Shown here piece by piece: positions 32,523 to 41,430 of a stretch of 43,535 bases of DNA. The position numbers and the translations under genes are program-made. Numbering within the stretch: the stretch's first letter is position 1; each line of letters opens with the position of its first letter. This DNA comes from Lachnospiraceae bacterium (lineage in GTDB: Bacteria; Bacillota; Clostridia; Lachnospirales; Lachnospiraceae), in assembly GCA_900757195.1 (NCBI GenBank), contig CAAEMZ010000021.1:1-43535 (forward strand), written 5' to 3'. The notes below the pieces were generated by a model. The model was not told where the DNA came from. It saw nothing but the letters and a program-made list of their open reading frames with translations, and did no database searches.

Positions 32523-33053
32523 TTATTCAAAACCTTCCAAAAGCACCACTTCTCCGGCTTTCAGGGATGCCGGAACATCAATGGTCCGCTGATTGGCTGA
32601 CCCTTTAAACCGCTTCGTCAGATCCTTCTTTTCCTCCACGAATTCCCCGTCAACGAGAACATCAATATAGGAAAGCATTTCTTTAGTCTCCGGCCAGTCC
32701 ACGACCATCCGGCCCATAATATCCCGGTCAAAAAGATAGCCGGAAAAGCACCAGATGGTTTTATTCGGATACCGTTCCCGAACCTTACGGAGCAGAGGCA
32801 GCAAGCCCTGCTGATTGGATCGTTCAAAAGGTTCCCCGCCGAGCAGCGTCAGTCCCCAGATATAATCCGGCGCCAGATACTCTAAAATCTGGTCCATATT
32901 TTCCCCGGTAAAAGGTTTTCCGTAATTAAAATCCCAGGCTTCTTCATTAAAACAGTTTTTGCACCGATGGGTACAGCCGCTCACAAAGAGGGAAATCCGC
33001 ACCCCCGGTCCGTTTGAAATATCGTATTGTTTTATATCCGCGTAATTCATCAT
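32523..33053 (-). CDS. nrdG: Anaerobic ribonucleotide reductase activating protein
   Basis: A 176-aa radical SAM enzyme that installs the glycyl radical on NrdD. The [4Fe-4S] motif is CTHRCKNC (Cys27, Cys31, Cys34), with GLTLLGGEPFE as the SAM-binding GGE motif. The N-terminus IKQYDISNGPGVRISLFVSGC is standard for NrdG. It follows nrdD by six bases with AGAGG before the ATGATG start. Oxygen sensitivity of the pair fits an anaerobe. Confidence 0.97.
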   Translation of the reverse strand: MMNYADIKQYDISNGPGVRISLFVSGCTHRCKNCFNEEAWDFNYGKPFTGENMDQILEYLAPDYIWGLTLLGGEPFERSNQQGLLPLLRKVRERYPNKTIWCFSGYLFDRDIMGRMVVDWPETKEMLSYIDVLVDGEFVEEKKDLTKRFKGSANQRTIDVPASLKAGEVVLLEGFE

Positions 33054-33059
33054 TAACCT

Positions 33060-35186
33060 CTAAATATGCAGAACACGGGAAGCGATTTCCTTCGTTTTAC
33101 CCACATTCCAGAAGTTTTCACCCAGATAACCGCAGGTACGCCGTGTTACATTCATTTTGTCATGGTCTTTATTGCCGCACTGCGGACATTCCCATTCCAG
33201 ATCGTCATTAATCATTATCTCGCCGTCAAAACCACATACATGGCAGTAATCTGACTTTGTATTAAATTCAGCGTACTGAATATTATCATAAATAAACTTC
33301 ACCAGTTCTTCCAGAGCTTCCAGGTTATGGCGCATGTTTGGAATTTCCACATAAGAAATCGCACCGCCGGCAGAAATATTCTGGAACTGGCTTTCAAATT
33401 TAAATTTACTGAAAGCATCGATCTTTTCACGAACATCGACATGATAGGAATTGGTATAATATCCCTTATCGGTAACATCTTTAATCACGCCGAAACGGTC
33501 CATGTCAATCCGGGCAAACCGGTAACACAGGGATTCTGCCGGTGTTCCGTAAAGGCTGAAATGAATACCTGTTTCATTTCTCCAGCGTTTTGCCGCATCC
33601 CGAAGATGATTCATCACCCGGACTGCAAACGCTTCACCTTCCGGTGTTGTGTGACTGACGCCTTTGACCAGCTTCGTCACTTCATAAAGACCGATATACC
33701 CCAGAGAAAGTGTGGAATAACCGTTATGCAGTAATTTATCAATCTTTTCGCCTTTTTTCAGACGGGCAATCGCGCCATACTGCCAGTGGATCGGACTCAC
33801 ATCCGAAGTTGTTCCTTCAAGCGCTTTATGCCGGCACATTAATGCTTCATAACAGAGCTCCAGACGTTCATCAAAAATTTTCCAGAACTTTTCTTCATCG
33901 CCCCGGGCAAGAATACCCATCTGAGGCAGGTTCAGGCTGACAACGCCCTGATTAAAGCGGCCTTCAAATTTATAGTTGCCGTTTTCATCCTTCCATGGTG
34001 TCAGGAAGCTACGGCAGCCCATCGGACTGAAAACATTTCCTTCGTAATTTTCACGCATTTTCTTTGCAGAAATGTAATCCGGATAAAGACGTTTTGCAGA
34101 ACAGCGAACCGCCAGTTTTGTAATATAGTCGTATTTGCCGCCCTTCAGGCAGTTGTGTTCATCCAGAACATAAACCAGTTTCGGGAATGCCGGTGTCACA
34201 TAGACACCAACTTCATTCTTAATGCCTTCCAGACGCTGACGCAGAATCTCTTCAACGATCATCGCATTTTCTTCAATATATTCATCATTTGGGTCCAGAT
34301 TTAAGAATACGGTAACGAAAGGTGACTGGCCGTTCGTTGTCATCAGTGTATTAATCTGGTACTGGATTGTCTGAACACCGGAGCGGAGTTCATCCATAAG
34401 CCGGGTATGCACCAGACCTTCAATCGTCTCATCATCCAGTTTTCCGCCATACTGGGCAACAATCTGGTCTTTGTATTTTTTATAACTCTTTCTCAGATAT
34501 TTTCCAAGATGGCGAATATCAACCGACTGACCGCCGTACTGGCTGCTCGCTACCGCAGAAATAATCTGTGTCATCACCGTACATGCAACCTGGAAACTCT
34601 TCGGGCTTTCGATCAGTTTTCCGTTCATCACTGTACCATTATCCAGCATATCCTGAATGTTAATCAGACAGCAGTTAAAAATCGGCTGTACAAAATAATC
34701 CGCATCATGGAAATGCAGCACGCCCTCTTCATGAGCCTTTGCAATTTTTTCCGGAAGAAGCAGACGTTTTGTTAAGTCCTTAGAAACTTCTCCGGCAATC
34801 AAATCCCGCTGTGTGGATGCCACCACGGCATTTTTGTTGGAGTTTTCCTCCATAACATCTTTATTACTATTTTTAATCAGACTTAAAATGGAATCGTCTG
34901 TTGTATTCGCTCTTCGTACTAATTCTCTTTTATATCTATATATAATGTAGGTTTTTGCCAGGTCATATTTACCTTCAGCCATCAGTTTTTCTTCAATAAT
35001 GTCCTGAATATCTTCGACCAGCATCCGCTTGCGTTTACGGGTCTCAATATACTCAACAATCGCTTCAATCACATCTTCCGTAATCTTCTCTTCCGGCGGA
35101 ACTTCATCATTTGCCTTTGAGATAGCAACAATAATTTTGCTTCGATCGTAATTTACTTCACGGCCATCCCGCTTAATAACTATCAT
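33060..35186 (-). CDS. nrdD: Anaerobic ribonucleoside-triphosphate reductase
   Basis: A 708-aa class III reductase that makes deoxyribonucleoside triphosphates anaerobically. Residues 1-95 form an ATP-cone (VIKRDGREVNYDRSKI) for allosteric control. The glycyl radical domain follows. The C-terminus has the zinc cysteines CHVC and CPQC and the radical motif RTCGYLG with Gly686. Length is typical. AGGAGGA precedes the ATG. Two candidate NrdR boxes and a TATAAT box lie upstream, so it is probably repressed by NrdR. Confidence 0.97.
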   Translation of the reverse strand: MIVIKRDGREVNYDRSKIIVAISKANDEVPPEEKITEDVIEAIVEYIETRKRKRMLVEDIQDIIEEKLMAEGKYDLAKTYIIYRYKRELVRRANTTDDSILSLIKNSNKDVMEENSNKNAVVASTQRDLIAGEVSKDLTKRLLLPEKIAKAHEEGVLHFHDADYFVQPIFNCCLINIQDMLDNGTVMNGKLIESPKSFQVACTVMTQIISAVASSQYGGQSVDIRHLGKYLRKSYKKYKDQIVAQYGGKLDDETIEGLVHTRLMDELRSGVQTIQYQINTLMTTNGQSPFVTVFLNLDPNDEYIEENAMIVEEILRQRLEGIKNEVGVYVTPAFPKLVYVLDEHNCLKGGKYDYITKLAVRCSAKRLYPDYISAKKMRENYEGNVFSPMGCRSFLTPWKDENGNYKFEGRFNQGVVSLNLPQMGILARGDEEKFWKIFDERLELCYEALMCRHKALEGTTSDVSPIHWQYGAIARLKKGEKIDKLLHNGYSTLSLGYIGLYEVTKLVKGVSHTTPEGEAFAVRVMNHLRDAAKRWRNETGIHFSLYGTPAESLCYRFARIDMDRFGVIKDVTDKGYYTNSYHVDVREKIDAFSKFKFESQFQNISAGGAISYVEIPNMRHNLEALEELVKFIYDNIQYAEFNTKSDYCHVCGFDGEIMINDDLEWECPQCGNKDHDKMNVTRRTCGYLGENFWNVGKTKEIASRVLHI

Positions 35187-35230
35187 AAATGTCCTCCTCC
35201 AATTTTTTCTATCAGTAATGGTCCTAGGCC

Positions 35231-35236
35231 ATTATA
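35231..35236 (-). promoter_or_regulatory. -10 box of the nrdD promoter
   Basis: Minus-strand TATAAT, about 45 bases before the nrdD start. The -35 region (about 35254-35259) is weak. Confidence 0.5.
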
Positions 35237-35268
35237 TCATCACTGCGTTAAAAAATCCAGTAGAAAAA

Positions 35269-35314
35269 ACGCAAAATATGGGTAATCTAAAAAGTCTGAC
35301 ACTATATATAGTAT
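35269..35314 (-). promoter_or_regulatory. Candidate pair of NrdR boxes
   Basis: ACACTATATATAGTAT (35299-35314) matches the NrdR consensus acaCwATATATwGtgt at nearly every position. A weaker box, ACGCAAAATATGGGTA (35269-35284), lies 30 bases away, close to the three helical turns typical of NrdR pairs. Position upstream of nrdD agrees. The first box is also the centre of the metH terminator palindrome, so chance symmetry is an alternative. Confidence 0.5.
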
Positions 35315-35325
35315 CAGACTTTTAT
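35289..35325 (-). terminator. Terminator of metH (long palindrome)
   Basis: A 34-base palindrome with one mismatch: AAAAGTCTGAC facing ATCAGACTTTT around ACTATATATAGT. On the minus strand TTTTT follows, directly after the metH stop codon. Confidence 0.7.
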
Positions 35326-35327
35326 TC

Positions 35328-37724
35328 CTACCCAAGAACCTTTTTAGCGATATCCACAGACTGTTTGGCATCCTTCGCATAGAAATCCGCTCCGATCTGA
35401 CGGGCATAATCCTCTGTCAGCACGGCGCCGCCGACCCATATTTTGCAGTCGCATCCCGCTTCATGAAGGGCCCGGATGGTCTCTTCCATACTCACCACAG
35501 TGGTTGTCATCAGCGCGCTTAAACCGACAAGTCTGGCTCCGGTCCGTTTCGTTTCTTCCACGACCTTTTCAACCGGAACGTCCTTACCAAGGTCGATCAT
35601 TTCATACCCGTAGTTTTCCATAACAACCCTGACAATATTCTTTCCAATATCATGAATATCACCTTTTACCGTGGCAATAATGACTTTTCCCCTGGATACC
35701 GTCTGGCTGTCTTTCCGGCTGGCCATATGTTTCTTAATAACGTCAAAAGCTTCCTGAGCCGTCGTCGCCGACTGAATTAACTGAGGTAAGAATAACTTGC
35801 CCTTCTCAAAATCCGCACCCACTTTATCCAGCGCCGGAATCAATATCCGATTCACAATATCCATCGCATCGGTTGTCTCAAGCAGTTTTCGTGTGGCGTC
35901 CCCGGCATACTCCCGGATACCGTTGTGAACGGCATATTCCAGGCTCTTCGTATCTGTCGGTCCGTCTGCTGCCGCTGCCTGCATATTCTTCTCTGCCTCA
36001 ACGATCTGGCTGTATTTATCCACATAATATTTTGAGCCTTCATCCCGGTTATAGAGCACATTAAAACTGTCAATCGCCGCCATCATCGCTGAAACATTCG
36101 GATTAATAATCGGCAGATCCAGTCCGTGAGCCATCGCCAGCGTCAAAAAGGCAACATTTATCACTTCACGTTTTGGCAGACCAAAGGAAATATTCGATAC
36201 ACCGAGAACTGTTTTTACGCCGAGACGGCTTTTGACAAGCTGCATGGCTTTCAGTGTTTCCACCACTTCCTTCTGCTGAGCCGACGCAGTCAGCGTCAGA
36301 CAGTCAATATAAACATCCTCTTTCGGAATTCCATAACGCTCCGCTGTCCGGACAATCCGTTCAGCCACCGCGTATCGTTCCTCCGCCATCAGCGGAATTC
36401 CCTTTTCATCCAATGTCAGACCTACAACGGCTGCGCCATATTTTTTCACCAATGGCAGAATTTTTTCCATTACGGCGGTTTCCCCATTGACCGAATTGAC
36501 GATTGGCTTTCCGTTATAGACCCGAAGTCCGCTTTCAATCACTTCGGCATTGGAAGAATCAATCTGGAGCGGTACGTCCACAACTCCCTGAAGCTCTTTA
36601 ATCACTTCCACCATCAGCGCCGCCTCATCCATCTTCGGAAGCCCCACATTGACATCCAGAATATGAGCCCCGGCATCCACCTGGGAAATTCCCTGTGCCA
36701 GAATATAACCGATATTATGATTCAGCAAAGCTTCTTTAAATAACTTCTTTCCTGTCGGATTGATTCGCTCACCAATGACCCGGACACCGTCAATTTCCAC
36801 GACCTGAGTACTGCTGCAGACGGCGGCACGGCGGACATATTCCGGCCGGCGGCCGATGCGTCCTGCTTCGGCAAGCCTCTCCGTCATCGCTTTCATCTGC
36901 CGGATATATTCCGGTGTTGTTCCACAGCATCCCCCGATAATATTGACCCCCAGATCCATATATTTTTCCATCTGGGACGCAAACTGCTCCGGACTGATAT
37001 CATAACCGCCCGAATTCAGGTTCGGAAGTCCCGCATTTGCTTTAATAATTACCGGCAATGGCGTCCACGCCATCAGCTTTTCCGCCAGCGGATAAATTTC
37101 ATCCGGTCCAAGGGAACAGTTGATGCCGATGGCATCCACGCCCAGTCCTGTCAGCGTTAAAGCGGCCGCCTCCACGGTCACTCCGGTAAAGGTCCGGCCG
37201 TTTTTCTCAAAAGTCATCGTTGAAAATACCGGCAGCGATGTATTTTCTCTGGCTGCCAGTACCGCCGCCTTCATCTCCAGCAGATCCGTACTCGTTTCGA
37301 TGACGATCAAATCGGCCCCCGCTTTTTCCCCGGCAACCATCATTTCCTTAAACATATCGTAGGCATCTTCATACTTCAGAGCGCCGTTCGGTTCCATCAG
37401 TTCACCAATGGGTCCTACATCCAGCGCTACCGCTGTATCTTTGCCACAGTCTGCTGCTGCCTTTTTCGCATTCTTCACCCCGGCGGTCACCAGTTCTTCC
37501 ACACCATAGTCGCTGTAACTCAGTTTATACCGGTTTGCACTGAAGGTATTGGCATAAATAATATCCGATCCCGCCGCAATATACTGACGGTGAATATCAA
37601 TGACGGCCTCCGCATGGGTTATATTCAGTGCCTCCGGAACCTTTCCCATAGGAACTCCGGCCTGCTGCAGCATTGTTCCCATGCCGCCGTCCAGCATCAC
37701 TGTCTTTTGTTTAAAATCTAACAT
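35328..37724 (-). CDS. metH: B12-dependent methionine synthase, without activation domain
   Basis: A 798-aa cobalamin-dependent enzyme transferring a methyl group from methyltetrahydrofolate to homocysteine. Residues 1-300 are the homocysteine methyltransferase barrel with zinc ligands in GINCS and GGCCGTTP; about 315-580 the pterin-binding barrel (VIGERINPTGKK); about 600-798 the B12 cap and binding domain with DIHDIGKNIV, whose His ligates cobalt. The C-terminal reactivation domain of E. coli MetH is missing; it is encoded separately just upstream, overlapping by seven bases. The start ATG at 37724 follows GAGGGG; the longer frame to 37769 would overlap that gene further. Confidence 0.95.
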   Translation of the reverse strand: MLDFKQKTVMLDGGMGTMLQQAGVPMGKVPEALNITHAEAVIDIHRQYIAAGSDIIYANTFSANRYKLSYSDYGVEELVTAGVKNAKKAAADCGKDTAVALDVGPIGELMEPNGALKYEDAYDMFKEMMVAGEKAGADLIVIETSTDLLEMKAAVLAARENTSLPVFSTMTFEKNGRTFTGVTVEAAALTLTGLGVDAIGINCSLGPDEIYPLAEKLMAWTPLPVIIKANAGLPNLNSGGYDISPEQFASQMEKYMDLGVNIIGGCCGTTPEYIRQMKAMTERLAEAGRIGRRPEYVRRAAVCSSTQVVEIDGVRVIGERINPTGKKLFKEALLNHNIGYILAQGISQVDAGAHILDVNVGLPKMDEAALMVEVIKELQGVVDVPLQIDSSNAEVIESGLRVYNGKPIVNSVNGETAVMEKILPLVKKYGAAVVGLTLDEKGIPLMAEERYAVAERIVRTAERYGIPKEDVYIDCLTLTASAQQKEVVETLKAMQLVKSRLGVKTVLGVSNISFGLPKREVINVAFLTLAMAHGLDLPIINPNVSAMMAAIDSFNVLYNRDEGSKYYVDKYSQIVEAEKNMQAAAADGPTDTKSLEYAVHNGIREYAGDATRKLLETTDAMDIVNRILIPALDKVGADFEKGKLFLPQLIQSATTAQEAFDVIKKHMASRKDSQTVSRGKVIIATVKGDIHDIGKNIVRVVMENYGYEMIDLGKDVPVEKVVEETKRTGARLVGLSALMTTTVVSMEETIRALHEAGCDCKIWVGGAVLTEDYARQIGADFYAKDAKQSVDIAKKVLG

Positions 37725-38389
37725 CTGGTTCCCCTCTTTCTGAATGTACACCGTTCCCGGTGATTGCAAAAATCACATTTATTTTCCCGATGATCCCATT
37801 TTGTATCGCTGATTCCCAAAATCGCCGTTACGGATTTGCCCGGTACCATCAGACAGCTTTCCGTCAAAGACACGCCGATTTTCCGATGGGTATCCAGCAC
37901 CCGGACCAGCTCTCTCTGCGTCTCCAACGGAAGATCCCCATACCCCGGGCTGAAACGCCAGGTCAGATGACAGCCTTCGGCCGCTGCCGCCTGCTCCAGC
38001 TCTTTTTCCGCCAAATCCGCAATCTGTTCTACCGCCTGGATGCCGCAGCTATCCATGACAACGCCCGCATCCGGCTCCGTCACCATATACCTGCGGATGC
38101 GTTTATCCAGTTCCATGCCTGCCGTCACGCCGAGCAGAAAAATTTCTCTGCAGTTTTTCAGATGCTCCTGAATATCCTTTCCTTCCAACACCAGTGGTGT
38201 CCCCGAAACCCGGATTCCCTCAGGACATCTTTCGATTTCAAACCTTCTGTATATATATTTCGGCTGGATAATTTCCAGCGTTTCCTTCTCACATCGGCTT
38301 AAAAGCCGCTCTATCGGCTCCGTGACACCGGAATCCCTATATCCGAGGTAGCGGAGAATTTCCGCCCGGTTTAACTTTTCTATCATCAT
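37718..38389 (-). CDS. Vitamin B12-dependent methionine synthase activation domain protein
   Basis: A 223-aa stand-alone version of the MetH reactivation domain, which uses SAM to remethylate the inactive cob(II)alamin form. Visible signatures are the central FSPGYGDLPLETQRELVRVLD segment and KIGVSLTESCLMVPGKSVTAILGISD, both typical of the Met_synt_B12 domain. The C-terminus holds a Cys cluster, CDFCNHRERC, beyond the usual domain. It is the first gene of a two-gene operon with metH. The reductase partner is not in the window. Confidence 0.9.
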   Translation of the reverse strand: MMIEKLNRAEILRYLGYRDSGVTEPIERLLSRCEKETLEIIQPKYIYRRFEIERCPEGIRVSGTPLVLEGKDIQEHLKNCREIFLLGVTAGMELDKRIRRYMVTEPDAGVVMDSCGIQAVEQIADLAEKELEQAAAAEGCHLTWRFSPGYGDLPLETQRELVRVLDTHRKIGVSLTESCLMVPGKSVTAILGISDTKWDHRENKCDFCNHRERCTFRKRGTRC

Positions 38390-38493
38390 TTTTCCCTGCC
38401 TCCGGCCAGCATATTACATTTCATTATAATCTCTGACTTTCTTTTTTTCAATTATAAATAACCGATAACCCGTTATAAAATTTGAATAACTCA

Positions 38494-38522
38494 TTGGATT
38501 CTTAAAAAAAACATAGTATACT
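38494..38522 (+). promoter_or_regulatory. SigA promoter of dapF-murE
   Basis: TTGGAT (38494-38499), a 17-base spacer and TATACT (38517-38522), 48 bases before the dapF start codon. Confidence 0.65.
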
Positions 38523-38569
38523 GTTCATAGGGGATTCTTCCCTTCTATTGAACATTTTGGAGGTATAAA

Positions 38570-39403
38570 ATGAAATTTACAAAAATGCACGGATGTGGAA
38601 ATGACTACGTATATGTAAACTGCTTCGAAGAAACCGTCGATAATCCTTCAGAAGTTGCTAAAATTGTGAGCGACCGCCATTTTGGTATCGGCTCTGACGG
38701 ACTTATCCTGATCTGCCCATCAGAAAAAGCGGATTTTCGCATGGCCATGTATAATCTGGATGGCTCCGAAGGCAAGATGTGCGGAAATGGTGTCCGCTGT
38801 ATTGCCAAATATGTTTACGACCATCATTTAACCGATAAAACCCGGATTTCTCTGGAAACTCTCGCCGGCATCAAATACCTGGATTTACAGGTTGAAAACG
38901 GGAAGGTTGCCACCGTTACTGTAGATATGGGCGAACCGATCCTGGAAGCTGCCAAAATCCCGGTAACTATACCCAAAGACCGTATCATCGATGAACCTGT
39001 GGATATTGACGGAAAAACCTGGAATATGACCTGTGTCTCCATGGGAAATCCCCATGCCATTGTTTTCGTTGATGATACCCAATCTCTCGATCTTGAAAAA
39101 ATCGGCCCTGCATTTGAAAAGCATCCGATGTTTCCGGAACAGGTCAATACGGAATTTCTCCAGGTACTTGACCGCCATACAGTCAATATGCGCGTATGGG
39201 AACGGGGTTCCGGCGAAACTCTCGCCTGCGGCACCGGCGCCTGTGCCAGCGCCATGGCCTGTATTTTAAATGGTAAAACAGAACATGAAGTGCTGATTCA
39301 TCTGCTCGGCGGCGACTTACGCATCACCTATGACCCGGACAAAAACCGGATTTTTATGACCGGCCCGGCCACCGAAGTTTTTTCCGGAGAGATTGACTTA
39401 TAA
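38570..39403 (+). CDS. dapF: Diaminopimelate epimerase
   Basis: A 277-aa cofactor-free racemase converting LL- to meso-diaminopimelate for lysine and peptidoglycan synthesis. The two catalytic cysteines are in KMCGNGVRC (Cys71) and ACGTGACAS (about Cys220). The N-terminus FTKMHGCGNDYVYV is standard. GGAGG precedes the ATG. murE, which consumes meso-DAP, follows after 19 bases, so the pair supplies and uses the same precursor. Confidence 0.97.
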   Translation: MKFTKMHGCGNDYVYVNCFEETVDNPSEVAKIVSDRHFGIGSDGLILICPSEKADFRMAMYNLDGSEGKMCGNGVRCIAKYVYDHHLTDKTRISLETLAGIKYLDLQVENGKVATVTVDMGEPILEAAKIPVTIPKDRIIDEPVDIDGKTWNMTCVSMGNPHAIVFVDDTQSLDLEKIGPAFEKHPMFPEQVNTEFLQVLDRHTVNMRVWERGSGETLACGTGACASAMACILNGKTEHEVLIHLLGGDLRITYDPDKNRIFMTGPATEVFSGEIDL

Positions 39404-39422
39404 TAACGGAAAGGAATTTAAT

Positions 39423-40880
39423 ATGAAATTATCTCAATTACTCGAACGTATGGATTATGAATGTATCCAGGGTTCTGTGGACATTCCTGTATCCCATTTA
39501 CTTTATGACTCAAGAAACGCCTGCCCGGACGGTGTCTTTGTATGTATCAGCGGCGCTGTTATGGACGGCCATAAATTTATTCCGGACGTCATCACCAAAG
39601 GTGTCACTGCGGTCATCGTGGAAAAAGATGTTAAAGTACCGGAACGTATCACCGTGATCCGCGTAAAAAATACCCGAAGCGCTCTGGCATATATGTCCGC
39701 CGCCTACTTTGGTTATCCTGCGGAGCATTTAAAAACAATTGGTATTACCGGTACAAAAGGAAAAACAACCACCACCTATATGGTGCGCTCGATTCTGGAA
39801 AAATCCGGCTTCAAAACCGGACTGATCGGTACGATTGAAACCATTATCGGAAAAAAAGTCATCAAAGCCAACAACACTACGCCGGAATCCTATCTGGTTC
39901 AGCAATATTTCCGTGATATGGTCAATGCCGGCTGTGACTGTGTCGTTATGGAAGTTTCCTCCCAGGGCCTGATGCTCAACCGTGTGGACGGCTTCACCTT
40001 CGACTACGGTATTTTCACCAATCTGGCACCGGATCATATCGGACCGAATGAGCATAAAGATCTGGACGACTATATCCGCTGTAAAGCCTTATTGTTCCGA
40101 AAATGCCGTCATGGAATCGTAAATATAGACGACGCCCATGTGGATCGCATCATTGAAGGCCATACCTGTGATCTTGAAACCTTCGGTATGTCTGAAAATG
40201 CTGATTTCCGCGCGTCAGATATTGAACTTCTTCAGAAACCTGGACTCCTCGGCGTCACCTATCGGTTAACCGGTAAAATGACCATGCCTGTGGAGATTGA
40301 TATTCCGGGACGCTTCAGTGTTTATAACTCCCTGACATCCATCGCCATCTGCCACCATTTCAACGTACCTCAGGAGAATATCTTAAAGGCGCTTACCGAT
40401 GTGCATGTCAAAGGCCGTCTTGAGACCGTACCGGTCTCCCCGGAATTTACGCTGATGATTGACTATGCCCACAATGCCATGGCTCTGGAAAGTCTGCTCA
40501 GATCCCTGAAAGAATATCACCCGAAACGTCTGGTAACACTTTTCGGATGCGGCGGCAACCGTGATCCTCACCGACGTTATGAAATGGGTGAGGTTTCCGC
40601 AAACCTTTCGGATTTAACCGTTGTCACTTCCGATAATCCGAGATTTGAAGAACCGATGGCGATCATCAAAGATATTCTTGTCGGCGTTAAGCGGGGTTCC
40701 GGAAAGTATGTGACCATTCCGGACCGAAAAGAAGCGATTAAATACTGTATTGATAATGCCCAAAAGGGAGATGTCATCATTCTTGCCGGAAAAGGCCATG
40801 AAGATTATCAGGAGATCAAGGGCATTAAATATCCGATGGATGAACGGGACCTGATTGCCGACATTCTTGCCGGAAAATAA
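39423..40880 (+). CDS. murE: UDP-MurNAc-tripeptide synthetase (meso-DAP adding type)
   Basis: A 485-aa Mur ligase adding the third residue to UDP-MurNAc-L-Ala-D-Glu. The P-loop is GITGTKGKTTT (107-117), HN-type ligase motifs are MIDYAHNAMALE, and substrate specificity is read from TSDNPRFEEP (DNPR near 403-406), the meso-DAP motif. That fits the dapF neighbour. The ATG at 39423 has GGAAAGGAA upstream; an in-frame TTG at 39393 inside dapF is not used. A hairpin terminator lies 40 bases after the stop. Confidence 0.95.
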   Translation: MKLSQLLERMDYECIQGSVDIPVSHLLYDSRNACPDGVFVCISGAVMDGHKFIPDVITKGVTAVIVEKDVKVPERITVIRVKNTRSALAYMSAAYFGYPAEHLKTIGITGTKGKTTTTYMVRSILEKSGFKTGLIGTIETIIGKKVIKANNTTPESYLVQQYFRDMVNAGCDCVVMEVSSQGLMLNRVDGFTFDYGIFTNLAPDHIGPNEHKDLDDYIRCKALLFRKCRHGIVNIDDAHVDRIIEGHTCDLETFGMSENADFRASDIELLQKPGLLGVTYRLTGKMTMPVEIDIPGRFSVYNSLTSIAICHHFNVPQENILKALTDVHVKGRLETVPVSPEFTLMIDYAHNAMALESLLRSLKEYHPKRLVTLFGCGGNRDPHRRYEMGEVSANLSDLTVVTSDNPRFEEPMAIIKDILVGVKRGSGKYVTIPDRKEAIKYCIDNAQKGDVIILAGKGHEDYQEIKGIKYPMDERDLIADILAGK

Positions 40881-40920
40881 CAGCTTATTTAAATTTTAAA
40901 AATTTTTTGACAATAAACAT

Positions 40921-40945
40921 CCACCCGCTTAGCGGGTGGTTTTTC
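40921..40945 (+). terminator. Terminator hairpin downstream of murE, possibly IS200/IS605 end structure
   Basis: CCACCCGC-TTA-GCGGGTGG followed by TTTTT. It works as a terminator for murE, and it also sits where the end hairpin of the adjoining IS200/IS605-type element would be expected. Confidence 0.7.
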
Positions 40946-41019
40946 ATTTTCGGGCATAGCCCTAATACTACTAGCCACGCACACGTGCGTATTTATTGGC
41001 CTGCCAGCCACGCGTTGAA

Positions 41020-41430
41020 TTACTTGCTACCCGTAAACGGGTCTCTTGGATCGAATAGACTCAATTGATCATATTCCCGATCTTGTTTTAACTGATTGGC
41101 TATATAACTTTTTATTGCTGCGTATTCTTTCCTACGGTATCTACGTAGTATCCCTTACACCAAAATTCGCGATTTCGATAGGCAAATTTCATATTTCCAT
41201 ATTTTTGAAATATCATTAGACTACTTTTTCCTTTTAGATATCCCATAAAACTCGAAACGCTCATTTTTGGCGGGATACTTAGCAATAAGTGTATATGATC
41301 CAGGCATATTTCTCCCTCTATTATCTCTACACCCTTCCACTGGCACAATGTTCTTATAATATCTCTTATATCTTCTCGCTTCTCCTGATAAAAAACTTTT
41401 CTGCGATATTTTGGGGCAAATGCAACACTG
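41020..41430 (-). pseudogene. tnpA: IS200-type Y1 transposase TnpA remnant (5'-truncated and frameshifted)
   Basis: The reading frame begins abruptly at VAFAPKYRRKVFY, matching the family from about residue 15 on. It continues through GVEIIEGEICLDHIHLLLSIPP, whose HIH is the metal-binding HUH motif, and SSFMGYLKGKSSLMIF, to FWCKGYYVDTVG. After GYYVDTVGKN a one-base frameshift near 41125-41133 ends this frame; the continuation, with AAIKSYIANQLKQD carrying the probable catalytic Tyr and then FDPRDPFTGSK, is in another frame and stops at 41020. Two lesions make it inactive. The missing first codons should lie beyond the adjoining mobile element. Confidence 0.85.

Larger units (their letters stand above)
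40921..41430 (-). mobile_element. IS200/IS605-family element remnant
   Basis: Carries the tnpA pseudogene and its downstream non-coding end. That end has hairpins CCACCCGC/GCGGGTGG (40921-40939), ACGCAC-AC-GTGCGT (about 40978-40991) and ACCCGT-AA-ACGGGT (41028-41041), the sort of subterminal palindromes TnpA recognises. The other end is missing at the junction with the recombinase gene near 41426. Exact left boundary not determined. Confidence 0.65.

Noticed and set aside
40881..41019. CRISPR-like repeats in the palindrome-rich stretch after murE
   Set aside because: The hairpins differ from each other and are not regularly spaced; they fit the end structures of an IS200/IS605 element.
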